In this document: one piece after another, positions 37,213 through 46,733 of the stretch | How positions within the stretch are numbered: the stretch's first letter is position 1 | How the letters are laid out: each line of letters starts with the position of its first letter | From: Lysobacteraceae bacterium P | Lineage (GTDB): Bacteria; Pseudomonadota; Gammaproteobacteria; Xanthomonadales; Xanthomonadaceae | Assembly (NCBI GenBank): GCA_005503055.1 | Contig: SCOX01000012.1 | Coordinates: forward strand, 1-64,000 | DNA: 64,000 nucleotides | Direction of reading: 5' to 3' | Notes under the pieces: generated by a model | The model's input: the letters and a program-made list of their open reading frames with translations, nothing else | Database searches by the model: none | What the model was told of the DNA's origin: nothing | Position numbers and translations under genes: made by a program

Positions 37213-39132
37213 ATGTCCCTTCCCGCATCCGATCCGCGCAGCCATGGCCATGGCAAGCAAGGCCTGGCCGGCCTGGTTGTCGGCGCGATCGGCGTCGTCT
37301 TCGGCGACATCGGCACCAGCCCGCTGTACACGCTGAAGGAGGCGTTCTCGCCGCACTTCGCCGAACGATTGGGCATGGTCGTCGACGAGGCGACCGTGCT
37401 GGGCATGCTGTCGCTGGTGTTCTGGGCGCTGATGATCGTGGTCACCGTGAAGTACGTGACCATCATCATGCGCGCCGACAACCAGGGCGAGGGCGGCATC
37501 ATGGCGCTGATGGCCCTGGCTCAGCGCACGCTGCCGAAGGGTTCGCGCTCGGCCTACGTGGTGGGCATCCTGGGCATCTTCGGCGCGTCGCTGTTCTTCG
37601 GCGACAGCGTCATCACGCCCGCGATCACCGTGCTCGGCGCGGTCGAAGGCCTGGAGATCGCCGCGCCGGGCCTGCACCGCTTCATCGTGCCGCTGGCGGT
37701 GGTGATCCTGGTGCTGGTGTTCCTGGCACAACGCTTCGGCACCGAGAAGGTCGGACGCGTGTTCGGCCCGGTGATGCTGGTGTGGTTCGCCTCGCTGGCG
37801 GCGATCGGCATCTGGAACATCATCAAGGCGCCGGCGGTGATCCAGGCGCTCAATCCGTGGTGGGGCATGCAGTTCTTCATGTCGCACGGCGGTCTGTCGG
37901 TGATGATCCTGGGCGTGGTCGTGCTGGCCGTGACCGGCGGCGAAGCGCTGTACGCCGACATGGGCCATTTCGGCGCCCGACCCATCCGCCACGGCTGGTA
38001 CTTCATGGTCCTGCCGTGCCTGACGCTGAACTACCTGGGGCAGGGCGCCTTCGTGCTGGCGCATCCGGAGGCGGTGAAGAACCCGTTCTTCGAGGCCGTC
38101 CCGCCCTGGGCGTTGTACCCGATGATCGTATTGGCGACGATGGCGGCGGTGATCGCCTCGCAGGCGGTCATCACCGGCGCGTTCTCCGTCGCGCGCCAGG
38201 CGATGCAGCTGGGCTATGTCCCGCGCATGCAGATCAAGCACACCTCGCACGAAACCATCGGCCAGATCTACGTGCCGGGCATCAATTGGCTGCTGATGGT
38301 GACCGTGCTGATGGTCGTGCTGATGTTCCGCAGCTCGACCGCGCTGGCCACCGCGTACGGCATCTCGGTGTCGGCCACCATGCTGATCGATACCCTGCTG
38401 CTGGCGCTGGTCGCGCGCGCGCTGTGGCCGCGCTGGCGCACCTGGGTGCTGCCGCTGTGCCTGGTGTTCTTCATCGTCGACGTGGGCTTCGTGGTCGCCA
38501 ACGGCGCCAAGTTCTTCGACGGTGCTTGGTTCCCGCTGCTGTTGGGCGTGGTGGTGTTCACCCTGCTGCGCACCTGGCGCCGCGGCCGCGAGCTCCTGCA
38601 CGAGGAAGTGCGCAAGGAAGGCATCGGGCTCGACAGCTTTATCCCCGGCCTGATGCTGGCCCCGCCGGTGCGCGTGCCGGGCACGGCCATTTTCATGACC
38701 GCCGACAAGGGCGTGGTGCCGCACGCGTTGCTGCACAACCTCAAGCACAACAAGGTGCTGCACGAGCGGAACGTCTTCCTCACGGTGGAGACGCTCAACA
38801 TCCCGTACGCGCCCAGGGAAAAGCGCCTGAAGATCGAATCCATCAGTGGCGAGGACTTCCTGCGCGTGCTGATCCGCTTCGGCTTCATGGAAGTGCCCGA
38901 CGTGCCGCTCGCCTTGATGCGTTCCTGCGACGCCGGCGGCACCTACTTCGACCCGATGGACACCACGTACTTCGCCAGCCGCGAGACCGTGGTGGCCAGC
39001 CGCCACCGCGGCATGCCGATCTGGCGCGATCGCCTCTTCGCGTTCATGCACCGCAATGCCGCGCCCGCGACCGGATTCTTCCGGATTCCAGGCAACCGTC
39101 TGGTGGAGCTGGGCGCACAGGTCGAGATCTGA
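37213..39132 (+). CDS. kup: Low-affinity potassium transporter Kup
   Basis: Kup (TrkD) imports K+ by proton symport. The 639-residue protein has about twelve membrane helices and family motifs [67 protein letters not shown] and [16 protein letters not shown] hydrophilic C-terminal domain of about 200 residues follows. The ATG at 37213 fits the family N-terminus. It sits between ruvA and ruvB, an arrangement I recall from xanthomonads. Confidence 0.94.
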   Translation: MSLPASDPRSHGHGKQGLAGLVVGAIGVVFGDIGTSPLYTLKEAFSPHFAERLGMVVDEATVLGMLSLVFWALMIVVTVKYVTIIMRADNQGEGGIMALMALAQRTLPKGSRSAYVVGILGIFGASLFFGDSVITPAITVLGAVEGLEIAAPGLHRFIVPLAVVILVLVFLAQRFGTEKVGRVFGPVMLVWFASLAAIGIWNIIKAPAVIQALNPWWGMQFFMSHGGLSVMILGVVVLAVTGGEALYADMGHFGARPIRHGWYFMVLPCLTLNYLGQGAFVLAHPEAVKNPFFEAVPPWALYPMIVLATMAAVIASQAVITGAFSVARQAMQLGYVPRMQIKHTSHETIGQIYVPGINWLLMVTVLMVVLMFRSSTALATAYGISVSATMLIDTLLLALVARALWPRWRTWVLPLCLVFFIVDVGFVVANGAKFFDGAWFPLLLGVVVFTLLRTWRRGRELLHEEVRKEGIGLDSFIPGLMLAPPVRVPGTAIFMTADKGVVPHALLHNLKHNKVLHERNVFLTVETLNIPYAPREKRLKIESISGEDFLRVLIRFGFMEVPDVPLALMRSCDAGGTYFDPMDTTYFASRETVVASRHRGMPIWRDRLFAFMHRNAAPATGFFRIPGNRLVELGAQVEI

Positions 39133-39138
39133 GGAGAC

Positions 39139-39280
39139 GGGATTGGAGATTCGGGATTCGGGATTAGTGATCACCTGCGCGTTGTCGTTGCGGCTCGCCG
39201 GAAGCGTCATGTCTGGCAGTTGCATACAATCGCATCGTGAGCCGGCAGGATCCCGCGCCGAATCCCGAATCTCCAATCCC
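39139..39280. repeat. 23-bp perfect inverted repeat around the ruvB leader
   Basis: The arm at 39139-39161 (GGGATTGGAGATTCGGGATT plus CGG) is repeated as an exact reverse complement at 39258-39280, separated by 96 bp. It begins 7 bp after the kup stop and ends 21 bp before the ruvB start. Within each arm the motif GATTSGRGATT is itself iterated. The enclosed segment includes TTGCATACAAT near 39219, a possible promoter element. This looks like a small palindromic mobile or REP-type element, different from the GTAG family. Confidence 0.85.
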
Positions 39281-39300
39281 AACTCCCGGCTCCGTTTCCC

Positions 39301-40341
39301 ATGAACGACGACCGCATCATCGCTGCCGGCGCCACGCGCGAGGACGAAGCCATCGAGGCCTCGATCCGCCCGAAGCGGCTGGACGAGTATCTCGGCCAGC
39401 AGCCGGTTCGCGAGCAGATGAAGATCTACATCGAGGCGGCCAAGGCGCGCGGCGAAGCGCTGGACCACGTGTTGATCTTCGGGCCTCCCGGCCTGGGCAA
39501 GACCACGCTGAGCCATGTCATCGCCAACGAGCTGGGCGTGAACCTGCGCCAGACCTCGGGTCCCGTCATCGAAAAGGCCGGCGATCTGGCCGCGCTGCTG
39601 ACCAACCTGCAGCCGCACGACGTGCTGTTCGTCGACGAGATCCACCGGATGTCACCGGCGATCGAGGAAGTGCTCTATCCGGCGATGGAGGACTACCAGA
39701 TCGACATCATGATCGGCGAGGGCCCGGCCGCGCGCTCGATCAAGCTCGACCTGCCGCCCTTCACCCTGATCGGCGCGACCACCCGCGCGGGCCTGCTGAC
39801 GGCGCCGCTGCGCGATCGCTTCGGCATCGTGCAGCGCCTGGAGTTCTACAACGCCGAGGAACTCACCCGCATCGTGCGTCGCTCGGCGAAGATCCTGGGC
39901 ATCGCCTGCGAACCCGAGGGCGCGGCGGAGATCGCCAAGCGCTCGCGCGGCACGCCGCGCATCGCCAATCGCTTGCTGCGCCGCGTGCGCGATTACGCGC
40001 AGGTGCGCGCCGATGGCGACATCACCCGCGACGTGGCGGACGCGGCGATGGCGATGTTGAAGGTCGATCCGGAAGGCTTCGACGACCTCGACCGCCGCCT
40101 GCTGCACACCATCGTGGACTCCTTCGACGGCGGGCCGGTCGGCGTGGAATCGCTGGCCGCCGCGCTGAGCGAGGAGCGCGGCACGATCGAGGACGTCGTC
40201 GAGCCGTACCTGATCCAGCAGGGATATCTGATCCGCACCGCGCGCGGCCGCATGGCCACGCCCAAGGCGTATCGCCACATTGGCCTGAAGCCCAAGCCCG
40301 GCCCGGGCGGGCTGTTCGCGGAGGCCGAACGTGGCGAATGA
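39301..40341 (+). CDS. ruvB: Holliday junction branch migration ATPase RuvB
   Basis: RuvB is the hexameric AAA+ motor that drives branch migration with RuvA. The 346-residue protein has [13 protein letters not shown], Walker [15 protein letters not shown], Walker [10 protein letters not shown], sensor 1 [20 protein letters not shown], and the winged-helix C-terminal domain ([25 protein letters not shown]). The length is normal. It overlaps ybgC by 11 bp, linking recombination genes with the tol-pal set. Confidence 0.97.
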   Translation: MNDDRIIAAGATREDEAIEASIRPKRLDEYLGQQPVREQMKIYIEAAKARGEALDHVLIFGPPGLGKTTLSHVIANELGVNLRQTSGPVIEKAGDLAALLTNLQPHDVLFVDEIHRMSPAIEEVLYPAMEDYQIDIMIGEGPAARSIKLDLPPFTLIGATTRAGLLTAPLRDRFGIVQRLEFYNAEELTRIVRRSAKILGIACEPEGAAEIAKRSRGTPRIANRLLRRVRDYAQVRADGDITRDVADAAMAMLKVDPEGFDDLDRRLLHTIVDSFDGGPVGVESLAAALSEERGTIEDVVEPYLIQQGYLIRTARGRMATPKAYRHIGLKPKPGPGGLFAEAERGE

Positions 40342-40765
40342 CCCGATGATTGGGGCGACGTTCAGTTGGCCGACACGCGTCTATTGGGAAGATACGGATG
40401 CGGGTGGGGTGGTCTATCACGCGCAGTACCTGGCTTTCATGGAGCGCGCCCGGACCGAATGGATGCGCGCCCACGGCTACGGCCAGGAAGCGCTGCGACG
40501 CGAAAACGACCTCGTGTTCGCGGTGCGCGCGATGCAGATCGATTTCCTCAAGCCGGCGCGCCTCGACGATGCGCTGGGGGTGGAAGTCGAGCTGGTGGAA
40601 TGCCGCCGCGCCAGCGCGGTGTTCGCACAAACGATTCGCCGCGGTGACGAAGTGCTGTTGACCGCGCAGGTGCGCGTGGCCGCGCTCGACGCCGCCGGGT
40701 TCCGCCCGCGCGGCATTCCATCGCCACTGCTGGAAGAGCTCAAGGCGCTCGAACGCCCGCGTTGA
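40331..40765 (+). CDS. ybgC: Tol-Pal system acyl-CoA thioesterase YbgC
   Basis: YbgC is a hotdog-fold thioesterase always found beside tolQRAB-pal. It hydrolyses acyl-CoA and has been linked to phospholipid metabolism. The 144-residue protein has [31 protein letters not shown], where the [10 protein letters not shown] carries the catalytic Asp. A GTG start at 40331 overlaps ruvB by 11 bp; ATG codons a few residues later (40337 is out of frame, 40346 in frame) are alternatives. It lies 70 bp ahead of tolQ. Confidence 0.93.
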   Translation: MANDPMIGATFSWPTRVYWEDTDAGGVVYHAQYLAFMERARTEWMRAHGYGQEALRRENDLVFAVRAMQIDFLKPARLDDALGVEVELVECRRASAVFAQTIRRGDEVLLTAQVRVAALDAAGFRPRGIPSPLLEELKALERPR

Positions 40766-40835
40766 CCGTCGCTTTACCCCACAAACAAGACATACGTTGC
40801 AGACAGTCCCGCTCGACGGGCACGGAGAATCAAGC

Positions 40836-41624
40836 ATGACGCCATTGCTGACCGCGCTACAGGCCTCGACGGTCGAAGCCCTGCCGGAAGAAGCCGCCAA
40901 CGCCGCAGGCGCCGCCGCACAGGCCGTGACCGCGGGCGCCGCCACTGGCGACAACAGCCTGAACATCCTGACGCTGGTGCTGCACGCCAGTATCCCGGTG
41001 CAGTTGGTGATGCTGTTGCTGCTGTTCGGCTCGATCGCCTCGTGGGTGATCATCTTCCGCAAGAAGCGCGTGCTCGATCGCGCCGCGCGCGAGGCGGACC
41101 AGTTCGAGGAACGCTTCTGGTCCGGTGCCGAGCTGTCCAAGCTCTATGCTGGCGCGACCGAGCGCAACCGCGACGTCAGCGGCCTGGAAGCCATCTTCGA
41201 AGCCGGTTTCCGCGAATTCAGCCGCCTGCGCCAGCGTCGCGGTGGCGACAGCCGCATGCAGCTCGAAGGCGCGCAGCGCGCCATGCGCGCGACCGGTTCG
41301 CGCGAAGTCGACGGACTCGAACACAACCTCGAGTTCCTCGCCAACGTCGGTTCGATCAGCCCGTACGTCGGCCTGTTCGGCACGGTGTGGGGCATCATGA
41401 TTTCGTTTCAGGGCCTGGCGAACATGAAGGAGGCGACCATCGCCACCGTCGCGCCGGGCATCTCCGAGGCGCTGGTCGCCACGGCGATGGGCCTGTTCGC
41501 GGCCATCCCGGCGGTGTGGGCCTACAACCGCTACGCGACCAAGGTCGAGCGCATCGCCGTGCGCTACGACGCCTTCTCCGAAGAGTTCTCCTCGATCCTG
41601 CAGCGACAGGTCGACGAGACCTGA
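40836..41624 (+). CDS. tolQ: Tol-Pal proton channel subunit TolQ
   Basis: TolQ forms the inner-membrane proton channel with TolR, powering TolA during cell constriction. The 262-residue protein has three membrane segments (about 50-70, 165-190, 205-228). Family motifs are FGSIASWVIIFRKK, NVGSISPYVGLFGTVWGIMISF and APGISEALVATAMGLFAAIPAVWAYN. The ATG at 40836 follows GGAGAATCAAGC with GGAG as ribosome site. The N-terminus is about 25 residues longer than E. coli TolQ and rich in Ala and Glu. ExbB is the only close alternative, excluded by the neighbours. Confidence 0.95.
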   Translation: MTPLLTALQASTVEALPEEAANAAGAAAQAVTAGAATGDNSLNILTLVLHASIPVQLVMLLLLFGSIASWVIIFRKKRVLDRAAREADQFEERFWSGAELSKLYAGATERNRDVSGLEAIFEAGFREFSRLRQRRGGDSRMQLEGAQRAMRATGSREVDGLEHNLEFLANVGSISPYVGLFGTVWGIMISFQGLANMKEATIATVAPGISEALVATAMGLFAAIPAVWAYNRYATKVERIAVRYDAFSEEFSSILQRQVDET

Positions 41625-41712
41625 CGCGGATCCTCGCAAGAGCCTGCACATCCACGTGCGGACTCTTCACTCCGCCCTGGAATCAGAAGTACCGGATCAG
41701 TAGAGGAAGGCC

Positions 41713-42162
41713 ATGGCCGGGATCACCGCGCGGCGCCATCGCAAGCGCAAGCTCAAAGCCGAGATCAACGTCGTTCCGTACATCGACGTGATGCTGGTGC
41801 TGCTCATCATCTTCATGGTGACGGCGCCGCTGTTGAACCTGGGCGTCGACATCGACCTGCCGCAGTCCAACGCCAAGTCGATCCAGGAGAAGAAGGACCC
41901 GGTCATCGTCAGCGTCGATGCGCAGGGCAACTACTTCCTGACGGTGAAGGCCGGCAGCAATGAAGCCGTGACCGCCGAGACGCTCGCGGCCAAGGTGCGC
42001 GGCATCGTTTCGCAGAATCCGGACGTGGCCGTGTTCGTCGCCGGTGACGCCAAGGCGAACTACCAGCGGGTGATGGATGCGCTGGTGCTCCTGCAGAGCG
42101 CCAACGTGAAGAAGGTCGGCCTGATGAGCCAGCCGGACCAGGCCACCCAGGGCGGTCGCTGA
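41713..42162 (+). CDS. tolR: Tol-Pal proton channel subunit TolR
   Basis: TolR is a single-span inner-membrane protein with a periplasmic domain. The 149-residue protein has a basic N-terminus (RRHRKRKLKAEIN) and one helix, VVPYIDVMLVLLIIFMVTAPLL, with the essential proton-carrying Asp25. The periplasmic ExbD/TolR fold follows. It starts 88 bp after tolQ with AGGAAGG just upstream, and its stop overlaps tolA (TGATG at 42160-42164). Confidence 0.95.
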   Translation: MAGITARRHRKRKLKAEINVVPYIDVMLVLLIIFMVTAPLLNLGVDIDLPQSNAKSIQEKKDPVIVSVDAQGNYFLTVKAGSNEAVTAETLAAKVRGIVSQNPDVAVFVAGDAKANYQRVMDALVLLQSANVKKVGLMSQPDQATQGGR

Positions 42163-43136
42163 TGCGCGAGTCGCGCGCCGACACCACGCGGGCGATCGTC
42201 TGGGCCGTGCTGCTGCACGTGCTGTTGTTCGGGCTGATGTTCGTCGGCCTGCTGTGGACGCGCACCAACGCGCCGGTATCCGTGGCCGGTTCGCCGGTCT
42301 CGGCCGAACTGATCGATGCCGACGCGCTTTCGCCGGCCATGCAGCGCACCCTGCGCAACCGGCCCAAGCCGGCGGAGGAGGAAGTGCCGCCGCCGCCCGA
42401 GCCGGAAGAAGCCGCGCCCCTGCCGCAACCGCTGCCGGAGCCCGTACCGCAGGACTCGGTCGCGCCGCCGCAGAAGCAGGCACAGGATTTCATCCCGGTG
42501 CCCGACACCGAGAACCAGGAAGCCGTGGTCGAAACTCCGACCCCGACGCCGGCCGAAGAAAAGAAGGCGCAGGAGCTCAAGCGCAAGCAGGACCAGGTCG
42601 ATCTGACCGAGCAGAAGCGCCAGCAGGAAGTCGAGCAGCAACGCCGCATGGCCGAGCAGCAGGAGCAGGAGCGTCAGCAGAAGCTCGCCGAGATCCGCAA
42701 GAAGCGCGAGCAGGCCGCACGCGAGGCCAACCTGGCCGAACAACGCCTGCGCCAGATCGCCGACGTGCGGACCCGCCAGTCCTCCCCCGAGACCGCCCCG
42801 AGCAGTGGCAGCGACTCCGCCAGCCCGCCGCCGGGCAACAACGGCGTCGATACCGGCCTGAAGGCCCGCTACGCCGCGGCGCTGCAGGAGGCGATCCTCG
42901 CCAAGTGGACCCGCCCGGAGACGGTGCCGGTGGGATCGCGCTGCACGCTGCTGATCCGCCAGCTCCCGGGCGGGCAGGTGATGAGCGCGGAGGTGTCGTC
43001 GCCCTGCGCCTACGATGAGCAGGGCCGGCGTTCGATCGAGGCCGCCGTCCTCAAGGCCCAGCCCCTGCCTTACGCTGGTTTCGAGTCGGTGTTCGCCCGC
43101 AACCTGACGTTGAACTTCACGGCTCAGGACCGCTGA
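42162..43136 (+). CDS. tolA: Cell envelope integrity protein TolA
   Basis: TolA links the TolQR motor to Pal and TolB across the periplasm. The 324-residue protein has one N-terminal membrane helix (AIVWAVLLHVLLFGLMFVGLL, about residues 10-30). A Pro/Glu-rich stretch (about 65-110) follows, then a long charged coiled coil (about 120-205: KRKQDQVDLTEQKRQQEVEQ and on), then a globular C-terminal domain with CTLLIRQLPGGQVMSAEV. Cys and conserved Arg positions in that domain fit TolA domain III. The start overlaps the tolR stop. Confidence 0.93.
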   Translation: MRESRADTTRAIVWAVLLHVLLFGLMFVGLLWTRTNAPVSVAGSPVSAELIDADALSPAMQRTLRNRPKPAEEEVPPPPEPEEAAPLPQPLPEPVPQDSVAPPQKQAQDFIPVPDTENQEAVVETPTPTPAEEKKAQELKRKQDQVDLTEQKRQQEVEQQRRMAEQQEQERQQKLAEIRKKREQAAREANLAEQRLRQIADVRTRQSSPETAPSSGSDSASPPPGNNGVDTGLKARYAAALQEAILAKWTRPETVPVGSRCTLLIRQLPGGQVMSAEVSSPCAYDEQGRRSIEAAVLKAQPLPYAGFESVFARNLTLNFTAQDR

Positions 43137-43299
43137 CGACGCCTGAACCACCGGGCGCGGTGCCCCACGGAGAACGAAATCGCCCTGCGTGGGTTCAGCT
43201 TTGAGGCGGCGTTCACCTGCCGGCGTTAACAATTACAAAGCTGAACGGATTGACCCTACGCCGATTCGCCGTACGCATGGATTGATGACTGGAGTGCCG

Positions 43300-44616
43300 A
43301 TGAAACGATCCCTCGCCTGGCTGGCCTCGTTGCTTGCCGTCCTGCTGCCCCTGTCCGCTGCCGCCCAGCAAGGACTGGAGATCGACATCGTTGGCGGCAA
43401 CGCCGCGGCGTTGCCGATCGCCGTCGTCCCCATGCCTTACCAGGGCAGTGCAGCCGCACCGCAGACCGACCTGTCCGAGGTAGTGACCGCCGACCTGGCG
43501 CGTTCGGGCCAGTTCCGTCCGTTGCCGGTCACCGACATCGTCGAGAAGCCCACGCGCGGCGGCGAAATCAACTACCCGACCTGGCGCGCGCTCAACCAGG
43601 ACTACATCGTGGTCGGCCGCGTGCTCGACGCCGGCGCCGGCAGCTTCCGCGTGGAGTACGAGCTGTTCGACGTCGCCAAGCAGCAACGCCTGCTCGGCTT
43701 CGCGTTGACGGCCCGCGCCAACGCCATGCGTGACGTCGCGCACCAGATCGCCGACGCGGTGTACGAAAAGATCACCGGTGTGCGTGGTGCGTTCTTCACC
43801 CGCATCGCCTACGTCACCGCCACCGGCACCGGCCGCGCCGCGCAGTACGCGTTGATGGTCGCCGACTCCGACGGCTTCAACCCGCAGACCGTCGTGCGTT
43901 CGCCCGAACCACTGCTGTCGCCGTCGTGGAGCCCGGACGGAAATCGTCTGGCCTACGTCAGCTTCGAGGGCGGCAGCTCGTCCATCTACATCCAGAACAT
44001 CGCCACCGGTGCGCGCGAACTGGTCGCCAAGTACCGCGGCATCAACGGTGCGCCGTCGTTCTCGCCGGACGGCCGCAGGTTGGCGCTGACGCTCTCGCGT
44101 AGCGGCAATCCGGAGATCTACGTCATGGACCTGGGAAGCAAGGCGCTGACCCAGCTGACCAACCACTTCTCCATCGACACCGAGCCGACCTGGAGTGCCG
44201 ACGCCAGCACGATCTACTTCACTTCCGATCGTGGCGGCCGACCGCAGATCTACTCGGTTCCCTCGAGTGGTGGCAGTGCGACGCGCGTGACCTTCCAGGG
44301 CAGCTACAACGCCAGCGCCAGCGTGTCGGCCGATGGCAAGAAGATCGCCACCGCCCAGGGCGCCGGCAACAACTACCGCATTGCCCTGATGGACAGCACC
44401 TTGGGCGCTGCGCGCTGGAGCACACTTTCGCCCGGATCTCTCGATGAGTCGCCGAGCTTTGCACCCAACGGCGCGATGATCCTTTATGCTGCGCGCGAGG
44501 GCCGCCGGGGCGTGCTCTACGCCGTTTCGTCCGATGCCCGGGTGCGCCAGCGCCTGGTGCTTGCGGATGGGGACGTGCGTGAGCCCGCCTGGGGGCCGTT
44601 CCGTTTGCCGCGTTGA
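43300..44616 (+). CDS. tolB: Tol-Pal beta-propeller protein TolB
   Basis: TolB is a periplasmic protein with an N-terminal alpha/beta domain and a six-bladed propeller that binds Pal. The 438-residue product has a signal peptide ([21 protein letters not shown]). The N-terminal domain carries VVPMPYQG and RSGQFRPLP. The propeller repeats are [59 protein letters not shown] and [19 protein letters not shown]. The ATG at 43300 is set by GGAG at 43291 and by the signal peptide. The 163-bp gap from tolA may hold a promoter. Confidence 0.95.
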   Translation: MKRSLAWLASLLAVLLPLSAAAQQGLEIDIVGGNAAALPIAVVPMPYQGSAAAPQTDLSEVVTADLARSGQFRPLPVTDIVEKPTRGGEINYPTWRALNQDYIVVGRVLDAGAGSFRVEYELFDVAKQQRLLGFALTARANAMRDVAHQIADAVYEKITGVRGAFFTRIAYVTATGTGRAAQYALMVADSDGFNPQTVVRSPEPLLSPSWSPDGNRLAYVSFEGGSSSIYIQNIATGARELVAKYRGINGAPSFSPDGRRLALTLSRSGNPEIYVMDLGSKALTQLTNHFSIDTEPTWSADASTIYFTSDRGGRPQIYSVPSSGGSATRVTFQGSYNASASVSADGKKIATAQGAGNNYRIALMDSTLGAARWSTLSPGSLDESPSFAPNGAMILYAAREGRRGVLYAVSSDARVRQRLVLADGDVREPAWGPFRLPR

Positions 44617-44642
44617 TATAACGAAAGCGGTGTATTGATAAC
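44613..44642 (+). promoter_or_regulatory. Possible promoter of pal
   Basis: TTGATA at 44613-44618, an 18-nt spacer and GATAAC at 44637-44642 stand in the AT-richest part of the tolB-pal gap, 48 bp before pal. The -35 box overlaps the tolB stop codon. Pal often has extra promoters because it is needed in higher amounts. Confidence 0.4.
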
Positions 44643-44689
44643 AGCTATTTGCCCCGAACTGTCCCACGCCCGATTGACGAGGAACATCA

Positions 44690-45199
44690 ATGAATAACAC
44701 CACTCGTATCCTGCTCGCCGCCGTGCTGTGCACCGCGGCTGTGGCCTGCTCCAAGAAGGTCAAGGAAACCCCGCCGGCCGAAACCACGCCGCCGCCGGCC
44801 CAGACCGAACAGCCCGCCACCTCGGGCGTCTACGGCCCGAACGACCTCGACACCGACGCTTGCCTGCGTCAGCGCGTCGTGTACTTCGACTTCGACCAGG
44901 ACACCCTGCGTCCGGAGTTCCAGGCCATCGTCGGTTGCCACGCCAAGTACCTGCGTGATCGTCCGTCCTCGCGCATGACCCTCGAAGGCCACGCCGACGA
45001 GCGCGGCAGCCGCGAGTACAACCTGGGTCTGGGCGAGCGCCGCGGCAATGCCGTGTCGTCGTCCATCCAGGCCAACGGTGGTTCGGGCAGCCAGATCACC
45101 GTGACCAGCTACGGCGAAGAGCGCCCGGTCTGCACGGACTCGAACGAGGACTGCTGGGCCAAGAACCGTCGCGTCGAGATCGTCTACACCGCCAAGTAA
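44690..45199 (+). CDS. pal: Peptidoglycan-associated lipoprotein Pal
   Basis: Pal is an outer-membrane lipoprotein that holds the membrane to peptidoglycan. The 169-residue protein has lipobox VAC at Cys20 (LCTAAVACSKK), a Pro/Thr-rich linker, and an OmpA-like domain with VVYFDFDQDTLRP, LEGHADERGSREYNLGLGERR and NRRVEIVY. The domain carries four cysteines (Cys59, Cys83 and the pair in PVCTDSNEDCW) that E. coli Pal lacks; they could form disulfides in the periplasm. It lies 9 bp ahead of cpoB. Confidence 0.96.
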   Translation: MNNTTRILLAAVLCTAAVACSKKVKETPPAETTPPPAQTEQPATSGVYGPNDLDTDACLRQRVVYFDFDQDTLRPEFQAIVGCHAKYLRDRPSSRMTLEGHADERGSREYNLGLGERRGNAVSSSIQANGGSGSQITVTSYGEERPVCTDSNEDCWAKNRRVEIVYTAK

Positions 45200-45208
45200 T
45201 CGGCTCAG

Positions 45209-46012
45209 ATGATCCACAAGACCGTACTCGCTCTGGCATTCGCGGCGGCCCTCGGGGTCGCCGCGCCTGCTGTCGCGCAGCGCGCCAGCCTGGCCGACCG
45301 CGTGGCTGTCCTCGAACAGCAGGCGGCCAACAACCAGGGCAACGTCGACCTCCTCAACCAGGTCACGCAGCTGCGCAACGAACTCCAGGCCCTGCGTTCG
45401 CAGGTCGAGGAACTGCAGCAGCAGAACCAGCAACTGCTGCAGAGCTCCAAGGCCCAGTACCTGGACCTGGACGGTCGCATCAACCGGTTGGAAAGCGGCG
45501 GGGTCGTCCCGCCCGCTCCCAACGCGGCCCCGGCGCCGGCGGGCAAACCCGCCGCGCCGTCGGCCGCCGCCAAGGACCGCCCTCCGGCGGTCTACGGCGA
45601 CAAGGGCGCCCTGGCCAAAGGCGCCGACGAGCGCACGGCCTACGACGGCGCCTTCAATGCGCTGAAAGCCGGCGACTACGTCGAATCGGCCCGCCTGTTC
45701 CAGGCCTTCATCGAGACCCACCCGGAAGGTGCCTACACGCCCAACGCGCTCTATTGGCTGGGCGAGAGCTACTACGTCACCCAGAACTACCAGATGGCGC
45801 AGGTGCAGTTCCAGTCGCTGCTGGACCGCTTTCCGACCCACGACAAGGCCCCGGGCGCGATGCTCAAGATCGGCCTGTCGCAGTTCAACCAGAAGCAGGT
45901 CGAAGCCGCCGAGCGCACGCTCGCCGACGTTTCGACGAAGTACCCCGGCACCGACGCCGCCCGTACCGCCAGCGACCGCCTCAACGCGATCCAGCTCGGC
46001 CGGCTGCGCTGA
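45209..46012 (+). CDS. cpoB: Cell division coordinator CpoB (YbgF)
   Basis: CpoB couples Tol-Pal work with peptidoglycan synthesis by PBP1B at the septum. The 267-residue protein has a signal peptide (VLALAFAAALGVAAPAVAQ), an N-terminal trimerising coiled coil (about 25-95, rich in Gln and Leu), a Pro/Ala linker and three TPR units (YDGAFNALKAGDYVESARLF, PNALYWLGESYYVTQNYQMA, GAMLKIGLSQFNQKQVEAAE). Position after pal and length are standard. Confidence 0.94.
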   Translation: MIHKTVLALAFAAALGVAAPAVAQRASLADRVAVLEQQAANNQGNVDLLNQVTQLRNELQALRSQVEELQQQNQQLLQSSKAQYLDLDGRINRLESGGVVPPAPNAAPAPAGKPAAPSAAAKDRPPAVYGDKGALAKGADERTAYDGAFNALKAGDYVESARLFQAFIETHPEGAYTPNALYWLGESYYVTQNYQMAQVQFQSLLDRFPTHDKAPGAMLKIGLSQFNQKQVEAAERTLADVSTKYPGTDAARTASDRLNAIQLGRLR

Positions 46013-46013
46013 T

Positions 46014-46028
46014 CCGCTAAAATAGCGG
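46014..46028 (+). promoter_or_regulatory. Perfect hairpin abutting the queE start codon
   Basis: CCGCTA-AAA-TAGCGG forms a 6-bp stem with a 3-nt loop and ends one base before the queE ATG at 46030. No Shine-Dalgarno sequence is seen in the 17-bp cpoB-queE gap. The loop region TAAAAT also looks like a -10 box, which would make a nearly leaderless queE mRNA. Both readings are possible. Confidence 0.4.
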
Positions 46029-46029
46029 C

Positions 46030-46707
46030 ATGAACGCCGTCCCCCTCGATGCGGCCGTCGCATCGCCCGACCGGCTGCGCATCACCGAAATCTTCCTGTC
46101 ACTGCAGGGCGAAGCCCGTGCGATCGGCTGGCCGACCGTTTTCGTGCGCCTGACCGGTTGTCCGCTGCGCTGCCAATACTGCGACACCGCCTATGCCTTC
46201 CATGGTGGGGAGTGGCGTCAGATCGATGACATCCTCACCGAGGTCGCGGGCCACGGCGCGCGCCATGTCTGCGTCACCGGCGGCGAGCCGCTGGCGCAGA
46301 AGCGCTGCGTCGGACTGCTCAAACGCCTGTGCGATGAAGGCTACGAAGTCTCGCTGGAAACCTCCGGCGCGATCGACATCGCCGAAGTCGACCCGCGCGT
46401 TTCGCGCGTGCTCGACATCAAGACGCCGGGCTCGAAGGAAGAACACCGCAACCTGTGGTCGAACCTGCCGCTGCTGACTCCGCACGACCAGGTGAAGTTC
46501 GTGATCTGCTCGCGCGAGGACTACGACTGGGCGAAGGATGTCGTCGCCCGGCACCGGCTGACGCAGGTCTGCGACGTGCTGTTCTCGCCGAGCTTCACCC
46601 AGATCAAGCCGAGCGACCTGGCCGACTGGATCGTCGCCGACAAGTTGCCGGTGCGCTTCCAGCTGCAGTTGCACAAGATTTTGTGGAACGACGAACCCGG
46701 CCGCTGA
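46030..46707 (+). CDS. queE: 7-carboxy-7-deazaguanine synthase QueE
   Basis: QueE is a radical SAM enzyme of queuosine (preQ0) synthesis that contracts the pterin ring. The 225-residue protein has the cluster motif CxxxCxxC in [14 protein letters not shown], the SAM-binding [10 protein letters not shown], and the C-terminal [13 protein letters not shown] typical of the family. The preceding [24 protein letters not shown] matches the substrate-binding start. It is followed by queC 26 bp later. In this lineage queE-queC sit directly after the tol-pal genes. Confidence 0.95.
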   Translation: MNAVPLDAAVASPDRLRITEIFLSLQGEARAIGWPTVFVRLTGCPLRCQYCDTAYAFHGGEWRQIDDILTEVAGHGARHVCVTGGEPLAQKRCVGLLKRLCDEGYEVSLETSGAIDIAEVDPRVSRVLDIKTPGSKEEHRNLWSNLPLLTPHDQVKFVICSREDYDWAKDVVARHRLTQVCDVLFSPSFTQIKPSDLADWIVADKLPVRFQLQLHKILWNDEPGR

Positions 46708-46733
46708 GCCGTCTGCGTCCTCAAGGAAACCTC

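Noticed and set aside
46014-46028. preQ1 riboswitch before queE
   Set aside because: A single 6-bp stem with a 3-nt loop does not match the known preQ1 classes, and no A-rich pseudoknot tail is present.
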